The notes beneath the pieces are model-generated. The model searched no databases. It was not told where the DNA came from and worked only from the letters and a program-made list of their open reading frames with translations. Shown piece by piece: positions 1 through 6,672 of a stretch of DNA of 7,457 bases. The translations under genes and the position numbers were made by a program. The stretch covers positions 1 through 7,457 of the forward strand of contig JADLDX010000058.1 of assembly GCA_020846515.1 (NCBI GenBank). The letters run 5' to 3'. Each line of letters begins with the position of its first letter. Within the stretch, counting starts at the first letter, position 1. The DNA is from Pirellulaceae bacterium (GTDB lineage: Bacteria > Planctomycetota > Planctomycetia > Pirellulales > Pirellulaceae).

Positions 1-1791
1 CAACCGCTGCTCGAGTTGCCTTGGAACCGTTCAAACGACCTCGCCGTGGCCCACGCAGCAAATAATCAAGCAGCGGTTCGTAAAGCCGCTGAAGATTCCA
101 TCTTCGTGGGCTCTGATCAACTGGATCAAGTGCCTGGACCAGACATCGAATGGCGGGTCATCGATTTGAGGGCACAATGCTACGTGTGGCACGACACCGA
201 GGATCCACAGTCATTAGAAAATGGGGCCTATGTGTTGGACCGGTCCATCGGTAAAGATGGTGACGTATTGTGGATAAACATACCACCCTGGTGGCGCCGA
301 TTGGAGAGCGACAGTTTTCCCATTGGACTCAGTCAGCCGCCAGTGACACAGGAGCCATTGGATTTTCGGAGCGTCCTATTTGGTCGTGAGTTAGTCAAAG
401 ACATAACACAACGTGTGTTAGCGGTGCATTGGTCCAAGAACACTTCTGGCACCGCCATGGACGGTGGTGCGTCTCCTACACTCAGTCGGTCCCAACGAGC
501 GGCACAAGGCATCGATGATCGCCTCGGCCACGCATCGATCAAGCCTCAGGGCCTGGTAACCGAGGGTAAGCTGAGCGAAGAGGATATCCTCGAAATCTTG
601 GACGATAACAGCGAGGAAGACCAGCAGATTGATCGCCAAATTCTTAAAGAGATTCGTCGCATTCATGCTCTTTGGCTAATGACTGGGCGTGAGAGTCTGG
701 GAGGCGCGACGCCTCGCGATTTTCTCCATATGCACCGCGAATGGAAGGAACGCGAAATGGATTTTCGGCGCTCGCAGTGGTCGCGAACGCGCATTGCGCC
801 ACCCCCAGTGCCTGAATCTAGTCATGTGTATCGCTATGGACCGGTGGGACTCGAGGAGGTCGTGCTCTATTTTGATTTGTGTCGCGACCTGATCACTGCG
901 GCTTGGCGTTGGGTTGACGATGATCCGCAGATTCAACGTCGTCGGCTGGTCCGTGACTTGGAGCATATGAAAGACGGTTGGCTTGGCGGAGAAGACCCGG
1001 GTTCGGGTGGCATGTCTCTGCAAGAAGTACTCGACGCGGAACGCAAACTCATGCCCCGGCTGGCTGGTGATGATCCAATCGACTGCGATTGCCCGCTGTG
1101 CCGGATGCAGAAGGATGATGCACAAGCGTTTGGTCCAGCATTTATGATGGTCGATGGATTTCATCTCGAGATGGAGGACGAATTCGCCTTCTCCTTGGCC
1201 ACCACGGTCGAACAGTGGCAGGAATCTCGCGAGATGTTGGGGAACTGGAGCGACGAAGACTGCGTTGAAGATGACGAAGAAGAATTGGCTTCCGTCGATG
1301 AGGAAGACGGGGATGGTCGCGACCTCGAAGTTATTGGTGTTCGCGTTGGAGCTTTCGCGGACGCAAGCGGTGATCTGACCGTAGGCGGATCTGGCGGAGT
1401 GGACCAGGAAAGTCTTGACCGAAAAGTGTGGAAGTCTAGCATGGTCAGCGCGACGATGAACTCACCCCAGTTGTCGCTGTTTGCCGTGGGAGCGAGACTG
1501 GCTGAATTGATATCTGATTTAAAGAGTCGGCAAGCTCCGCGCGCGTTGATAGACCAGCTGAACGAGGCCTTTGATGAGTTGGCGCGTGTTATTCGCCAAT
1601 GGTTGGTCGCCCAAGCAACTCGTCAGCGCGGCGATGAGCCGGTCTTAATGGGCGGTGCGGTGGAGCAGATGATTGCCTCACTTGAGTCGGTAACGACCGC
1701 CCTGCCCGAGCTGACCGCTCAAAGCGCCGACTTGCAAAGCCTGGTCCATGAATGGCAACGTCAACTCCTGGCCGCATCCCGGCCGAACTAA
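1..1791 (+). CDS. Hypothetical acidic protein with CxCxxC motif (5'-partial)
   Basis: The reading frame is open from the first base, so the true start probably lies upstream; a TTG at 16 is the first possible internal start and has no clear ribosome site. At least 596 residues are visible and I do not recognise the family. Counting from the TTG, a Cys cluster (C357, C359, C362; CDCPLC) could bind metal, and it is followed by 'FGPAFMMVDG'. A very acidic stretch (about 414-436, rich in D and E) looks like a flexible linker. The last 110 residues look helical, with Leu/Ala heptad-like spacing. There is no signal peptide or membrane segment in the visible part, so a cytoplasmic protein is likely. 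The motif 'IHALWLMTGRESLGGATPRDFL' region (about 217-238) looks like the conserved core. The stop codon TAA (1789-1791) lies inside the downstream repeat, which also encodes the last residues, PN. That the frame is coding is near certain; the function is unknown. Confidence 0.85.
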   Translation, partial: QPLLELPWNRSNDLAVAHAANNQAAVRKAAEDSIFVGSDQLDQVPGPDIEWRVIDLRAQCYVWHDTEDPQSLENGAYVLDRSIGKDGDVLWINIPPWWRRLESDSFPIGLSQPPVTQEPLDFRSVLFGRELVKDITQRVLAVHWSKNTSGTAMDGGASPTLSRSQRAAQGIDDRLGHASIKPQGLVTEGKLSEEDILEILDDNSEEDQQIDRQILKEIRRIHALWLMTGRESLGGATPRDFLHMHREWKEREMDFRRSQWSRTRIAPPPVPESSHVYRYGPVGLEEVVLYFDLCRDLITAAWRWVDDDPQIQRRRLVRDLEHMKDGWLGGEDPGSGGMSLQEVLDAERKLMPRLAGDDPIDCDCPLCRMQKDDAQAFGPAFMMVDGFHLEMEDEFAFSLATTVEQWQESREMLGNWSDEDCVEDDEEELASVDEEDGDGRDLEVIGVRVGAFADASGDLTVGGSGGVDQESLDRKVWKSSMVSATMNSPQLSLFAVGARLAELISDLKSRQAPRALIDQLNEAFDELARVIRQWLVAQATRQRGDEPVLMGGAVEQMIASLESVTTALPELTAQSADLQSLVHEWQRQLLAASRPN

Positions 1792-1984
1792 CCCTCCCCG
1801 CGCAGCGTCCGGGAGGGTCGAAAAAACAGGCGCTACTGCAGCCTGTTTTTTCGGGGAGGGTGAGTGCGCCGTAGAGGCGAGTTAGCAGCGGAGTGCTTCA
1901 GGCTTTGGTTAGCACGGGATGCCCCCTCCCCGGCTGAGCTGACGCCAGCCGACCCTCCCGCTGCTACGCTGCAGGAGGGTTAGT
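1780..1984. repeat. Hairpin-rich intergenic repeat, copy A (205 bp)
   Basis: This is the first of two tandem copies with a period of 221 bp. It differs from copy B at six positions by hand alignment (1799, 1810, 1863, 1920, 1970, 1973). Its ends are inverted repeats: GAACTAACCCTCC at 1785-1797 and its complement at 1974-1986. Inside lie six consecutive possible hairpins: 1791-1798/1811-1818, 1819-1831/1841-1853, 1867-1870/1876-1879, 1893-1897/1911-1915, 1931-1936/1946-1951 and 1952-1964/1968-1980. The last has two mismatches in this copy. The segment ACCCTCCCC (1791-1799) can also pair with 1853-1861, giving an alternative fold. There is no open frame, so the element cannot code for its own mobility; it resembles a MITE or REP-cluster type element. 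Confidence 0.9.
1819..1853. terminator. Bidirectional rho-independent-type terminator in repeat copy A
   Basis: A perfect 13-bp stem (CGAAAAAACAGGC pairing with 1841-1853) encloses a 9-base loop. Its outer part is six A:T pairs, so a T run follows the GC-rich core on either strand. It starts 28 bases after the stop of the upstream plus-strand gene and fits as its terminator. It also stops reading from the opposite side. Confidence 0.7.
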
Positions 1985-2000
1985 TCCCACTGCTGCGCAG

Positions 2001-2205
2001 CGGCCGAACTAACCCTCCCAGCGCAGCGTCTGGGAGGGTCGAAAAAACAGGCGCTACTGCAGCCTGTTTTTTCGGGGAGGGTGCGTGCGCCGTAGAGGCG
2101 AGTTAGCAGCGGAGTGCTTCAGGCTTTGGTTAGCACGGGAGGCCCCCTCCCCGGCTGAGCTGACGCCAGCCGACCCTCCCGCTGCTACGCAGCGGGAGGG
2201 TTAGT
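2001..2205. repeat. Hairpin-rich intergenic repeat, copy B (205 bp)
   Basis: This is the second tandem copy, separated from copy A by 16 bases (1985-2000). Two hairpins are better formed here than in copy A. The first stem gains an A:T pair (2020 with 2031). The last stem is a perfect 13 bp with a TAC loop (2173-2185/2189-2201). The end GGGAGGGTTAGT (2194-2205) lies 13 bases beyond the stop of the minus-strand DUF1080 gene. Together the two copies fill the whole non-coding stretch between the convergent genes; nothing else is visible there. Confidence 0.9.
2040..2074. terminator. Bidirectional rho-independent-type terminator in repeat copy B
   Basis: This has the same sequence as the copy A terminator: a 13-bp perfect stem (2040-2052 with 2062-2074), a 9-base loop and A/T-rich outer arms. 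It lies about 145 bases past the end of the minus-strand gene. The 13-bp hairpin at 2173-2201 is closer to that gene but lacks a T run. Confidence 0.6.
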
Positions 2206-2218
2206 CTGCTGCTGCTCG

Positions 2219-3052
2219 CTATTGTTGAAAGTCGGGGTCTGGTTTATCTAATTGCAGTGGTTTGATCCAGATGTTGCGATAGCGGACATCGTGTCCTTCA
2301 TCTTGCAGCTTAATGCCGCCAGGGATATCGGTGATACCCTTGCCACCCTCGTTGCCACCATCGATACCCGAGTTGGGGCCGCCCCAAACCTTGGTAATGC
2401 TGTGGTTGGTATGAACTTTCTTGCCATTGAAATACATCGTGACCAGCGGTTGCTCCGTACGCTTTCCATTTTCGAATCGGGCAGCGCGGAAGGTGATGTC
2501 ATACGCGTTCCACTTGCCCAAGCCGTTATACAATTCGTAGGGCGTGGCGGCTTCATTGATAATGGCTGCCATACCGTGACTGGTACGGTCGCCATCTAAT
2601 ACTTGGATCTCGTAGCGGTTTTGCAAGTACACGCCGCTGTTACCGCCTTTGTTCATAATCGCGAACTCGACGTGCAAGCGAAAGTCTCGATAGGTCTGTT
2701 TAGTGACGATATCGGCGGCGCCGAACTTGCCCCCGGCCGCCGCTGGGTCAGCCGTTCGGACAACGCTGCCCTTATCAACCGGGTCGTCGACTACTTTCCA
2801 TTGAATGGGCAGTTTGCTGGCAAATCTTGGTCCTTCCCAGTAAGTCCATTTTTCGTCCAGCATCTTGCGCGACCCATCCAGGATGATCTCCGCGCCTTCA
2901 ATAGGTTTCGCCGCTACGCCCACTTCGGCTCGCGCCGTCATGTGGGTGAACATACCGCCAGCCGCCAAAATCAAAATCCAGAAATGGGTTGCGAATGTGC
3001 GCAGGGGTGTGCCTTGCAAAAGTTGAGGTGGGGGTGGGATCAGAGGCCTCAA
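2219..3052 (-). CDS. Secreted 3-keto-disaccharide hydrolase-type (DUF1080) protein
   Basis: This is a single-domain member of the DUF1080 / 3-keto-disaccharide hydrolase family (concanavalin-like beta-sandwich), very expanded in planctomycetes. Some members cleave 3-keto-glycosides made by sugar oxidoreductases. Hallmarks are GNSGVYLQNRYEIQVLD (residues 137-153), GKWNAYDITFR (179-189) and, near the end, GGIKLQDEGHDVRYRN (245-260). Residues 18-42 form a signal peptide: Arg, a hydrophobic core FWILILAAGG, then a likely cut after ARA (42/43). Export is therefore expected. The start is uncertain. The frame begins at TTG 3052, directly after an in-frame TAG, with no good ribosome site. TTG 3019 also lacks one. 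CTG 3004 has AAGG seven bases upstream and would give a more normal signal peptide. A TATAGT box on the minus strand (3057-3052) would also favour a downstream start. The stop is TAG, 13 bases from the repeat. The exact substrate is unknown. Confidence 0.88.
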   Translation of the reverse strand: MRPLIPPPPQLLQGTPLRTFATHFWILILAAGGMFTHMTARAEVGVAAKPIEGAEIILDGSRKMLDEKWTYWEGPRFASKLPIQWKVVDDPVDKGSVVRTADPAAAGGKFGAADIVTKQTYRDFRLHVEFAIMNKGGNSGVYLQNRYEIQVLDGDRTSHGMAAIINEAATPYELYNGLGKWNAYDITFRAARFENGKRTEQPLVTMYFNGKKVHTNHSITKVWGGPNSGIDGGNEGGKGITDIPGGIKLQDEGHDVRYRNIWIKPLQLDKPDPDFQQ

Positions 3053-3191
3053 CTATAACTTACTTGACGTCTGTCCGCACGGGTTGCGGCGGTGTAGGGA
3101 CTGCGAAGGCCTACCAGGAGCCAGGAACCGGTGCTGCGCAAATTCAGCAAGTTCGGCGCGCTTCTTGCTGTGAGGGCACGCCATGGACTGC

Positions 3192-3234
3192 CTTTTATCG
3201 GCCGACGTTTAGTGGCCAGCTTTTGTCGGCCGAC
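3192..3234. promoter_or_regulatory. Candidate operator: three GGCC-centred palindromes, 14 bp apart
   Basis: The sequence CTTTTRTCGGCCGAC occurs twice (3192-3206 and 3220-3234), each with a palindromic core: TCGGCCGA in the first and the longer GTCGGCCGAC in the second. A smaller palindrome TGGCCA (3213-3218) lies exactly midway, so the centres are 14 bp apart. The array sits in the gap between the divergent DUF1080 gene and glgX, 49 bases before the glgX ATG. It could bind a dimeric regulator of either gene. No clear -10/-35 pair for glgX was found, and the rest of the 230-bp gap shows nothing else definite. Confidence 0.35.
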
Positions 3235-3269
3235 TTTCGACTGGACCGAGGGCAGGCATGAAATCAAAC

Positions 3270-3275
3270 GAGGAG
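3270..3275 (+). promoter_or_regulatory. Strong ribosome binding site of glgX
   Basis: GAGGAG lies seven bases before the ATG at 3283 and decides the start. An ATG at 3258 is in another frame. It is the only strong Shine-Dalgarno site in the window. Confidence 0.8.
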
Positions 3276-3282
3276 TGCATCA

Positions 3283-5481
3283 ATGCGCATTTGGCCAGGT
3301 CGACCGTATCCACTGGGAGCCACCTGGGATGGCCGCGGTGTTAACTTTGCTTTGTACAGTGAAAATGCCACGCGGGTTGAGCTCTGCCTCTTCAACTCGG
3401 CTGATGATTCGAAAGAGGCTGTGCGCGTCGTCATGCCGGAGCACACCGATATGGTCTGGCATGTTTACTTGCCAGACGCCAGACCTGGGCAACTGTACGG
3501 CTATCGAGTGTACGGGGCTTACGAACCCGAAAAAGGACATCGCTTTAATCCCAATAAGCTGTTGTTAGATCCATACGCCAAGGCCGTGGGACGCTTGCCG
3601 AATTGGACTGATGCTTGTCATGGTTACATCGTGGGAGATGAGCAAGCGGATTTGTCGTACAGCCCATTGTGCAATGCGGCAGATGCTCCGCTGGGCATGG
3701 TGATCGACCAGGCGTTCACTTGGGGCGATGATCGTTTGCCGCAGATTCCGACCCATCAATTGGTGATTTACGAGTTGCATGTAAAGGGTTTCACCAAACT
3801 AAACTCGCAGATTCCAGAGGCGCTGCGCGGGACGTATGCTGGCCTTAGTTGCGCAGAGGCGGTTAAGCACTTAACCGACCTGGGTGTCAACGCCGTCGAA
3901 CTCTTGCCGGTGCAGCTTCATTCGGACGATCGTTATTTGCAAGAGAAGGGGTTAACCAATTATTGGGGCTATAACACCCTGGGGTTCTTTGCCCCTGATC
4001 CGCGGTACGCAGCCGCGACGGACCCGCACGAAGTCATCCGTGAATTCAAAATGATGGTGCGTACGCTCCACGATGCGGGTATCGAAGTTATCTTAGACGT
4101 CGTTTACAACCACACCTCGGAAGGCAATCAACTGGGACCAACCGTTTCGTTCCGCGGAATTGATAATGCCAGTTACTATCGCTTGCCACCCAACGATCCA
4201 CGCTACTATACCGACTATACCGGCTGTGGTAACACGCTGAACATGCGCAATCCGCGTGTCTTGCAGTTCATCATGGATTCGCTGCGGTATTGGGTAACAC
4301 ATATGCACGTCGATGGATTCCGGTTTGATTTAGCCAGTACGCTAGCCCGTGAATTACACGAAGTCGATAAGCTCGGTGCATTCTTCGACATCATTCACCA
4401 AGATCCGGTACTGTCGCAGGTCAAACTGATCGCGGAGCCCTGGGACTTGGGCGAAGGCGGATATCAAGTCGGCAATTTTCCGATGGGTTGGTCCGAATGG
4501 AACGGACGCTATCGCGATTGCGTGCGTCGCTTTTGGAAAGGTGATGGTGGCATAGCCTCGGAGTTTGCGACGCGCATCAGCGGCTCGAGCGACTTGTATC
4601 AATGGAATGGTCGTCGACCACACGCTAGTGCGAATTTCATCACTTGTCACGATGGCTTTACGCTAAACGATTTGGTCAGTTACAACCACAAACACAACGA
4701 AGCCAATCTTGAAGAGAACCGGGACGGTGCCGACCACAACGACAGCTGGAATTGTGGTGCGGAAGGGCCCACCGATGACGAGGGTATTCGAGACTTGCGG
4801 GAACGCAAGAAGCGGGCCATGCTGGCCACATTAATCTTGTCGCAGGGCATGCCGATGCTCTTATGCGGTGACGAAGTCAGTCACACGCAGCGAGGCAATA
4901 ACAATACCTATTGCCAGGACAATGAACTGACCTGGATGAACTGGGAGTTCGACGAGTCGCAAAAGCAGTTGCTGACGTTCGTGCAAATGCTGATCAAGAT
5001 CCGTAAAGAGCAACCCGTTTTTCAACGCCGCCGTTTCTTTCACGGGAAATCATTGCGCGGCACCAATACACCAGAGATCTGCTGGTTGGAGCCATCGGGC
5101 AAAGAGATGTCGGATGACGCGTGGAATAATCCTCACGTGCGTTGCTTGGGGGTTCACTTATGTGGCGGCAAGATTGACGTGGACGAGTATGGCGAGACGA
5201 TCATCGCCGATCATATCTTGATGCTGTTTAATGCCGATCACGCCAATGAGATTCCGTTTACTTTGCCTAATTTGGAATGCGGTGAACCTTGGGAATGGCT
5301 GTTCGACACCTCGGTGCTCAAGGAAGAGGGTAAGCCACAGTTATCGAGCGCCTACGGGCTGCGCGCGTGTTCGGTGGCCGTATTGCGATCCCCGGTGAGC
5401 ATCCAAGAAGTTGAGGTGGAAGTGAAGTCTGAAGAGGTGCCTGACAAGACACCCCTGCCCAGCACCGTCGCCAGCCTATGA
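3283..5481 (+). CDS. glgX: Glycogen debranching enzyme (isoamylase type, GH13)
   Basis: GlgX hydrolyses alpha-1,6 branch links of glycogen in the cytoplasm, after phosphorylase has shortened the outer chains. The 732-residue protein starts with a CBM48-like domain (about 5-100; PYPLGATWDGRGVNFALYS). A catalytic (beta/alpha)8 domain follows, with all four GH13 motifs: DVVYNH (272-277), GFRFDLA with the nucleophile D349, LIAEPWD with the acid/base E385, and CHD with the stabilising D457. GMPMLLCGDE (residues 525-534) and the long HKHNEANLEENRDG loop (470-483) are typical of GlgX/TreX proteins. A small C-terminal beta domain ends near 705. The final 27 or so residues are an acidic, Pro/Ser/Thr-containing tail, probably disordered. 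Length is slightly above the usual 650-720. The gene is divergent from the DUF1080 gene, with no other glg gene in view. Its TGA stop is two bases before a REP-like palindrome that likely terminates it. Glycogen isoamylase (TreX-like) is the only close alternative name. Confidence 0.96.
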   Translation: MRIWPGRPYPLGATWDGRGVNFALYSENATRVELCLFNSADDSKEAVRVVMPEHTDMVWHVYLPDARPGQLYGYRVYGAYEPEKGHRFNPNKLLLDPYAKAVGRLPNWTDACHGYIVGDEQADLSYSPLCNAADAPLGMVIDQAFTWGDDRLPQIPTHQLVIYELHVKGFTKLNSQIPEALRGTYAGLSCAEAVKHLTDLGVNAVELLPVQLHSDDRYLQEKGLTNYWGYNTLGFFAPDPRYAAATDPHEVIREFKMMVRTLHDAGIEVILDVVYNHTSEGNQLGPTVSFRGIDNASYYRLPPNDPRYYTDYTGCGNTLNMRNPRVLQFIMDSLRYWVTHMHVDGFRFDLASTLARELHEVDKLGAFFDIIHQDPVLSQVKLIAEPWDLGEGGYQVGNFPMGWSEWNGRYRDCVRRFWKGDGGIASEFATRISGSSDLYQWNGRRPHASANFITCHDGFTLNDLVSYNHKHNEANLEENRDGADHNDSWNCGAEGPTDDEGIRDLRERKKRAMLATLILSQGMPMLLCGDEVSHTQRGNNNTYCQDNELTWMNWEFDESQKQLLTFVQMLIKIRKEQPVFQRRRFFHGKSLRGTNTPEICWLEPSGKEMSDDAWNNPHVRCLGVHLCGGKIDVDEYGETIIADHILMLFNADHANEIPFTLPNLECGEPWEWLFDTSVLKEEGKPQLSSAYGLRACSVAVLRSPVSIQEVEVEVKSEEVPDKTPLPSTVASL

Positions 5482-5483
5482 TC

Positions 5484-5536
5484 AAAAAGGGGTACCCCTG
5501 GGTTAAATATACCTGACCCGGGTCAGACCCCTTTTT
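5484..5536. repeat. REP-like palindromic element, also a bidirectional terminator
   Basis: Perfect 10-bp arms, AAAAAGGGGT (5484-5493) and ACCCCTTTTT (5527-5536), enclose two smaller palindromes. These are GGGGTACCCC (5489-5498) and the 14-bp CTGACCCGGGTCAG (5513-5526). The arms end in a T run on both strands, which suits termination of the two convergent genes. The core GGTCAGACCCCTTTTT resembles REP sequences found in many bacteria, some mobilised by Y1 (TnpA-REP/RAYT) transposases. No such transposase lies in this window. Confidence 0.75.
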
Positions 5537-6233
5537 CGTTATCGCGAATCGTTTGAGGGTTCTGTTCTCGTTGAATCCGCCAAGCCGAAACACCCCACGT
5601 TACATGCTGGTCAATCTCTCGCCGACCCCAGGGTTGATAACCAGGTGGCAAGAGAAGTATGTTTTTATAGAGCGTTCCAGAAAGGTATTGACGTAAGTCG
5701 CCAAGCCTTTGGATGGCGGCTTGGGCCAATTCCGGCATCGCGAAGAGGATGAATTCTCCAACCGACGCTGCTAACCAGTGTTCGAGGTGGTAGTCCTGGT
5801 CAGGATGAAACGGCCGTGGGAACCCTGGCGACTGACAGCGATTGGAGAACTCTACATAGTCCTCCACTCTCCAGCCCGCAAACTCAAAGACGTGTTTCCA
5901 TTTCCTTCGTAGTGCTTCGTGCCAGGTGTGTTGCATATCACCATCGGGCCAGGCGGCGATGGCTGGTTGAATAGCCGCTCGTAACTCCGGGGTCAGAAAG
6001 GGATTTTCCTCCGATAGCCATGCGCGAGCGAAGCACACGACCGCCTCACCTGGCTCCTTGACGACTATGCCCGGATGCTCGCCGCTGCCGCCGCCGACCA
6101 CCAGATTCTCCGGACCACAACTAAAGTCCTCGGGACAGTCAGGGGTTGCCGGCACAACCTCTAAAGGATGATAGACCGGGATGCCGCCAAAATATCCAAC
6201 AAACTCGTTGTCAAAGGTATCGATGTAGCTCAT
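5523..6233 (-). CDS. Hypothetical soluble protein, translationally coupled
   Basis: This gene encodes 236 residues from ATG 6233. That start is preferred over TTG 6254 because it overlaps the stop of the preceding membrane protein gene as ATGA and has GGTGA six bases or so upstream. I do not recognise the family. There is no signal peptide or membrane helix. The N-terminus reads SYIDTFDNEFVGYFGGIPVYHP, followed by a Gly-rich stretch GGGSGEHPG (about 50-58). Aromatic residues and Trp are frequent, and 'FHPDQDYHLEHWLAASVGEF' begins near 147. The make-up is reminiscent of small immunity or SMI1-like proteins, but no motif proves that. The last residues (EKGV) and the TGA stop are encoded inside the REP-like palindrome, so the original C-terminus may have been altered. 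It is probably co-transcribed with the preceding gene. Confidence 0.82.
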   Translation of the reverse strand: MSYIDTFDNEFVGYFGGIPVYHPLEVVPATPDCPEDFSCGPENLVVGGGSGEHPGIVVKEPGEAVVCFARAWLSEENPFLTPELRAAIQPAIAAWPDGDMQHTWHEALRRKWKHVFEFAGWRVEDYVEFSNRCQSPGFPRPFHPDQDYHLEHWLAASVGEFILFAMPELAQAAIQRLGDLRQYLSGTLYKNILLLPPGYQPWGRREIDQHVTWGVSAWRIQREQNPQTIRDNEKGV

Positions 6234-6532
6234 AGAATCACCCACGCGACGCAACCGACGAGGACGGCGACGAGTATAGCACCCAAGATGATTGGCAAGT
6301 AAACGCGCGGAGAGATATTGGCTGGATCTTCATCGTCGGTGATGGTACCGCGGCTGAAGTTAACCATCCAGTCTGGAAGACGACCAAGCGCCGTGTAAAG
6401 CGAACCGAATGTTACGCCCATGGCGAGTATGACCCGCGTCTTCAGATCGCCGATGCCTGCGATCATCAACCAGGCAAGTAGCGCCAAGAGAACGAGCGAA
6501 AGAGCGCCAGCTATTATTCGGTTAGTTGTCAT
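6230..6532 (-). CDS. Small three-helix membrane protein, unknown function
   Basis: This gene encodes 100 residues from ATG 6532; a TTG two codons earlier (6538) is also possible. Neither has a clear ribosome site. Hydrophobic segments at 6-28, about 34-52 and 77-100 suggest two or three membrane helices. Between the second and third lies a polar acidic loop (RGTITDDEDPANISP, 61-75). The third helix runs to the very C-terminus (AWVIL). The family is not recognised. Its TGA overlaps the ATG of the next gene by the ATGA arrangement, so the two products are probably made together and may interact at the membrane. Confidence 0.78.
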   Translation of the reverse strand: MTTNRIIAGALSLVLLALLAWLMIAGIGDLKTRVILAMGVTFGSLYTALGRLPDWMVNFSRGTITDDEDPANISPRVYLPIILGAILVAVLVGCVAWVIL

Positions 6533-6589
6533 GGGCAAAACGGATGTCGAACTATTAGTTGTTGGCTGAGAGTCGAGTGGTTACTAAGG

Positions 6590-6621
6590 CTATCAAGTTA
6601 CTGGACTATCAAGTTACTGGA
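6590..6621. repeat. Tandem 16-bp direct repeat (two copies)
   Basis: The sequence CTATCAAGTTACTGGA occurs twice without a gap and is followed by the first five bases of a third copy (CTATC, 6622-6626). It lies in the 135-bp gap upstream of the three-helix membrane protein gene. It could be a slippage product or a double binding site for that gene's promoter; no promoter boxes are obvious. Confidence 0.85.
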
Positions 6622-6640
6622 CTATCTCGTCGTTTTTCGA

Positions 6641-6672
6641 ACCGCCCTTAAGCTGCGCTTGGGAGGGTTAGT
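6641..6672. repeat. Degenerate solo hairpin related to the 205-bp repeat end
   Basis: The right half reads GCTTGGGAGGGTTAGT (6657-6672), matching the GGGAGGGTTAGT end of copies A and B. The left half, ACCGCCCTTAAGC, is an imperfect complement around a TGC loop. It looks like a decayed or minimal member of the same family. It supplies the TAA stop (6668-6670, minus strand) of the four-helix membrane protein gene and may act as a weak terminator for it. Confidence 0.65.

Noticed and set aside
676..1164. 162-residue minus-strand frame inside the first gene
   Set aside because: It is antisense to a frame that stays open for almost 1.8 kb and has conserved-looking motifs. It is a typical shadow.
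1799..2031. Compensatory base change in the first hairpin of the two repeat copies
   Set aside because: Copy B forms an A:T pair (2020/2031), but copy A has C opposite C (1799/1810). The change is not compensatory.
1780..2205. CRISPR array
   Set aside because: There are only two long copies with a 16-base gap, internal hairpins and no cas genes. This is not CRISPR architecture.
3049..3267. 72-residue minus-strand frame filling the divergent gap
   Set aside because: Its composition is not protein-like, it has no ribosome site, and it covers the palindrome array. A tiny gene here cannot be excluded but is not supported.
3131..3568. 145-residue plus-strand frame over the glgX start
   Set aside because: It runs through the regulatory gap and 280 bases of glgX out of frame. 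GlgX has strong motifs and a strong ribosome site, so this is a shadow.
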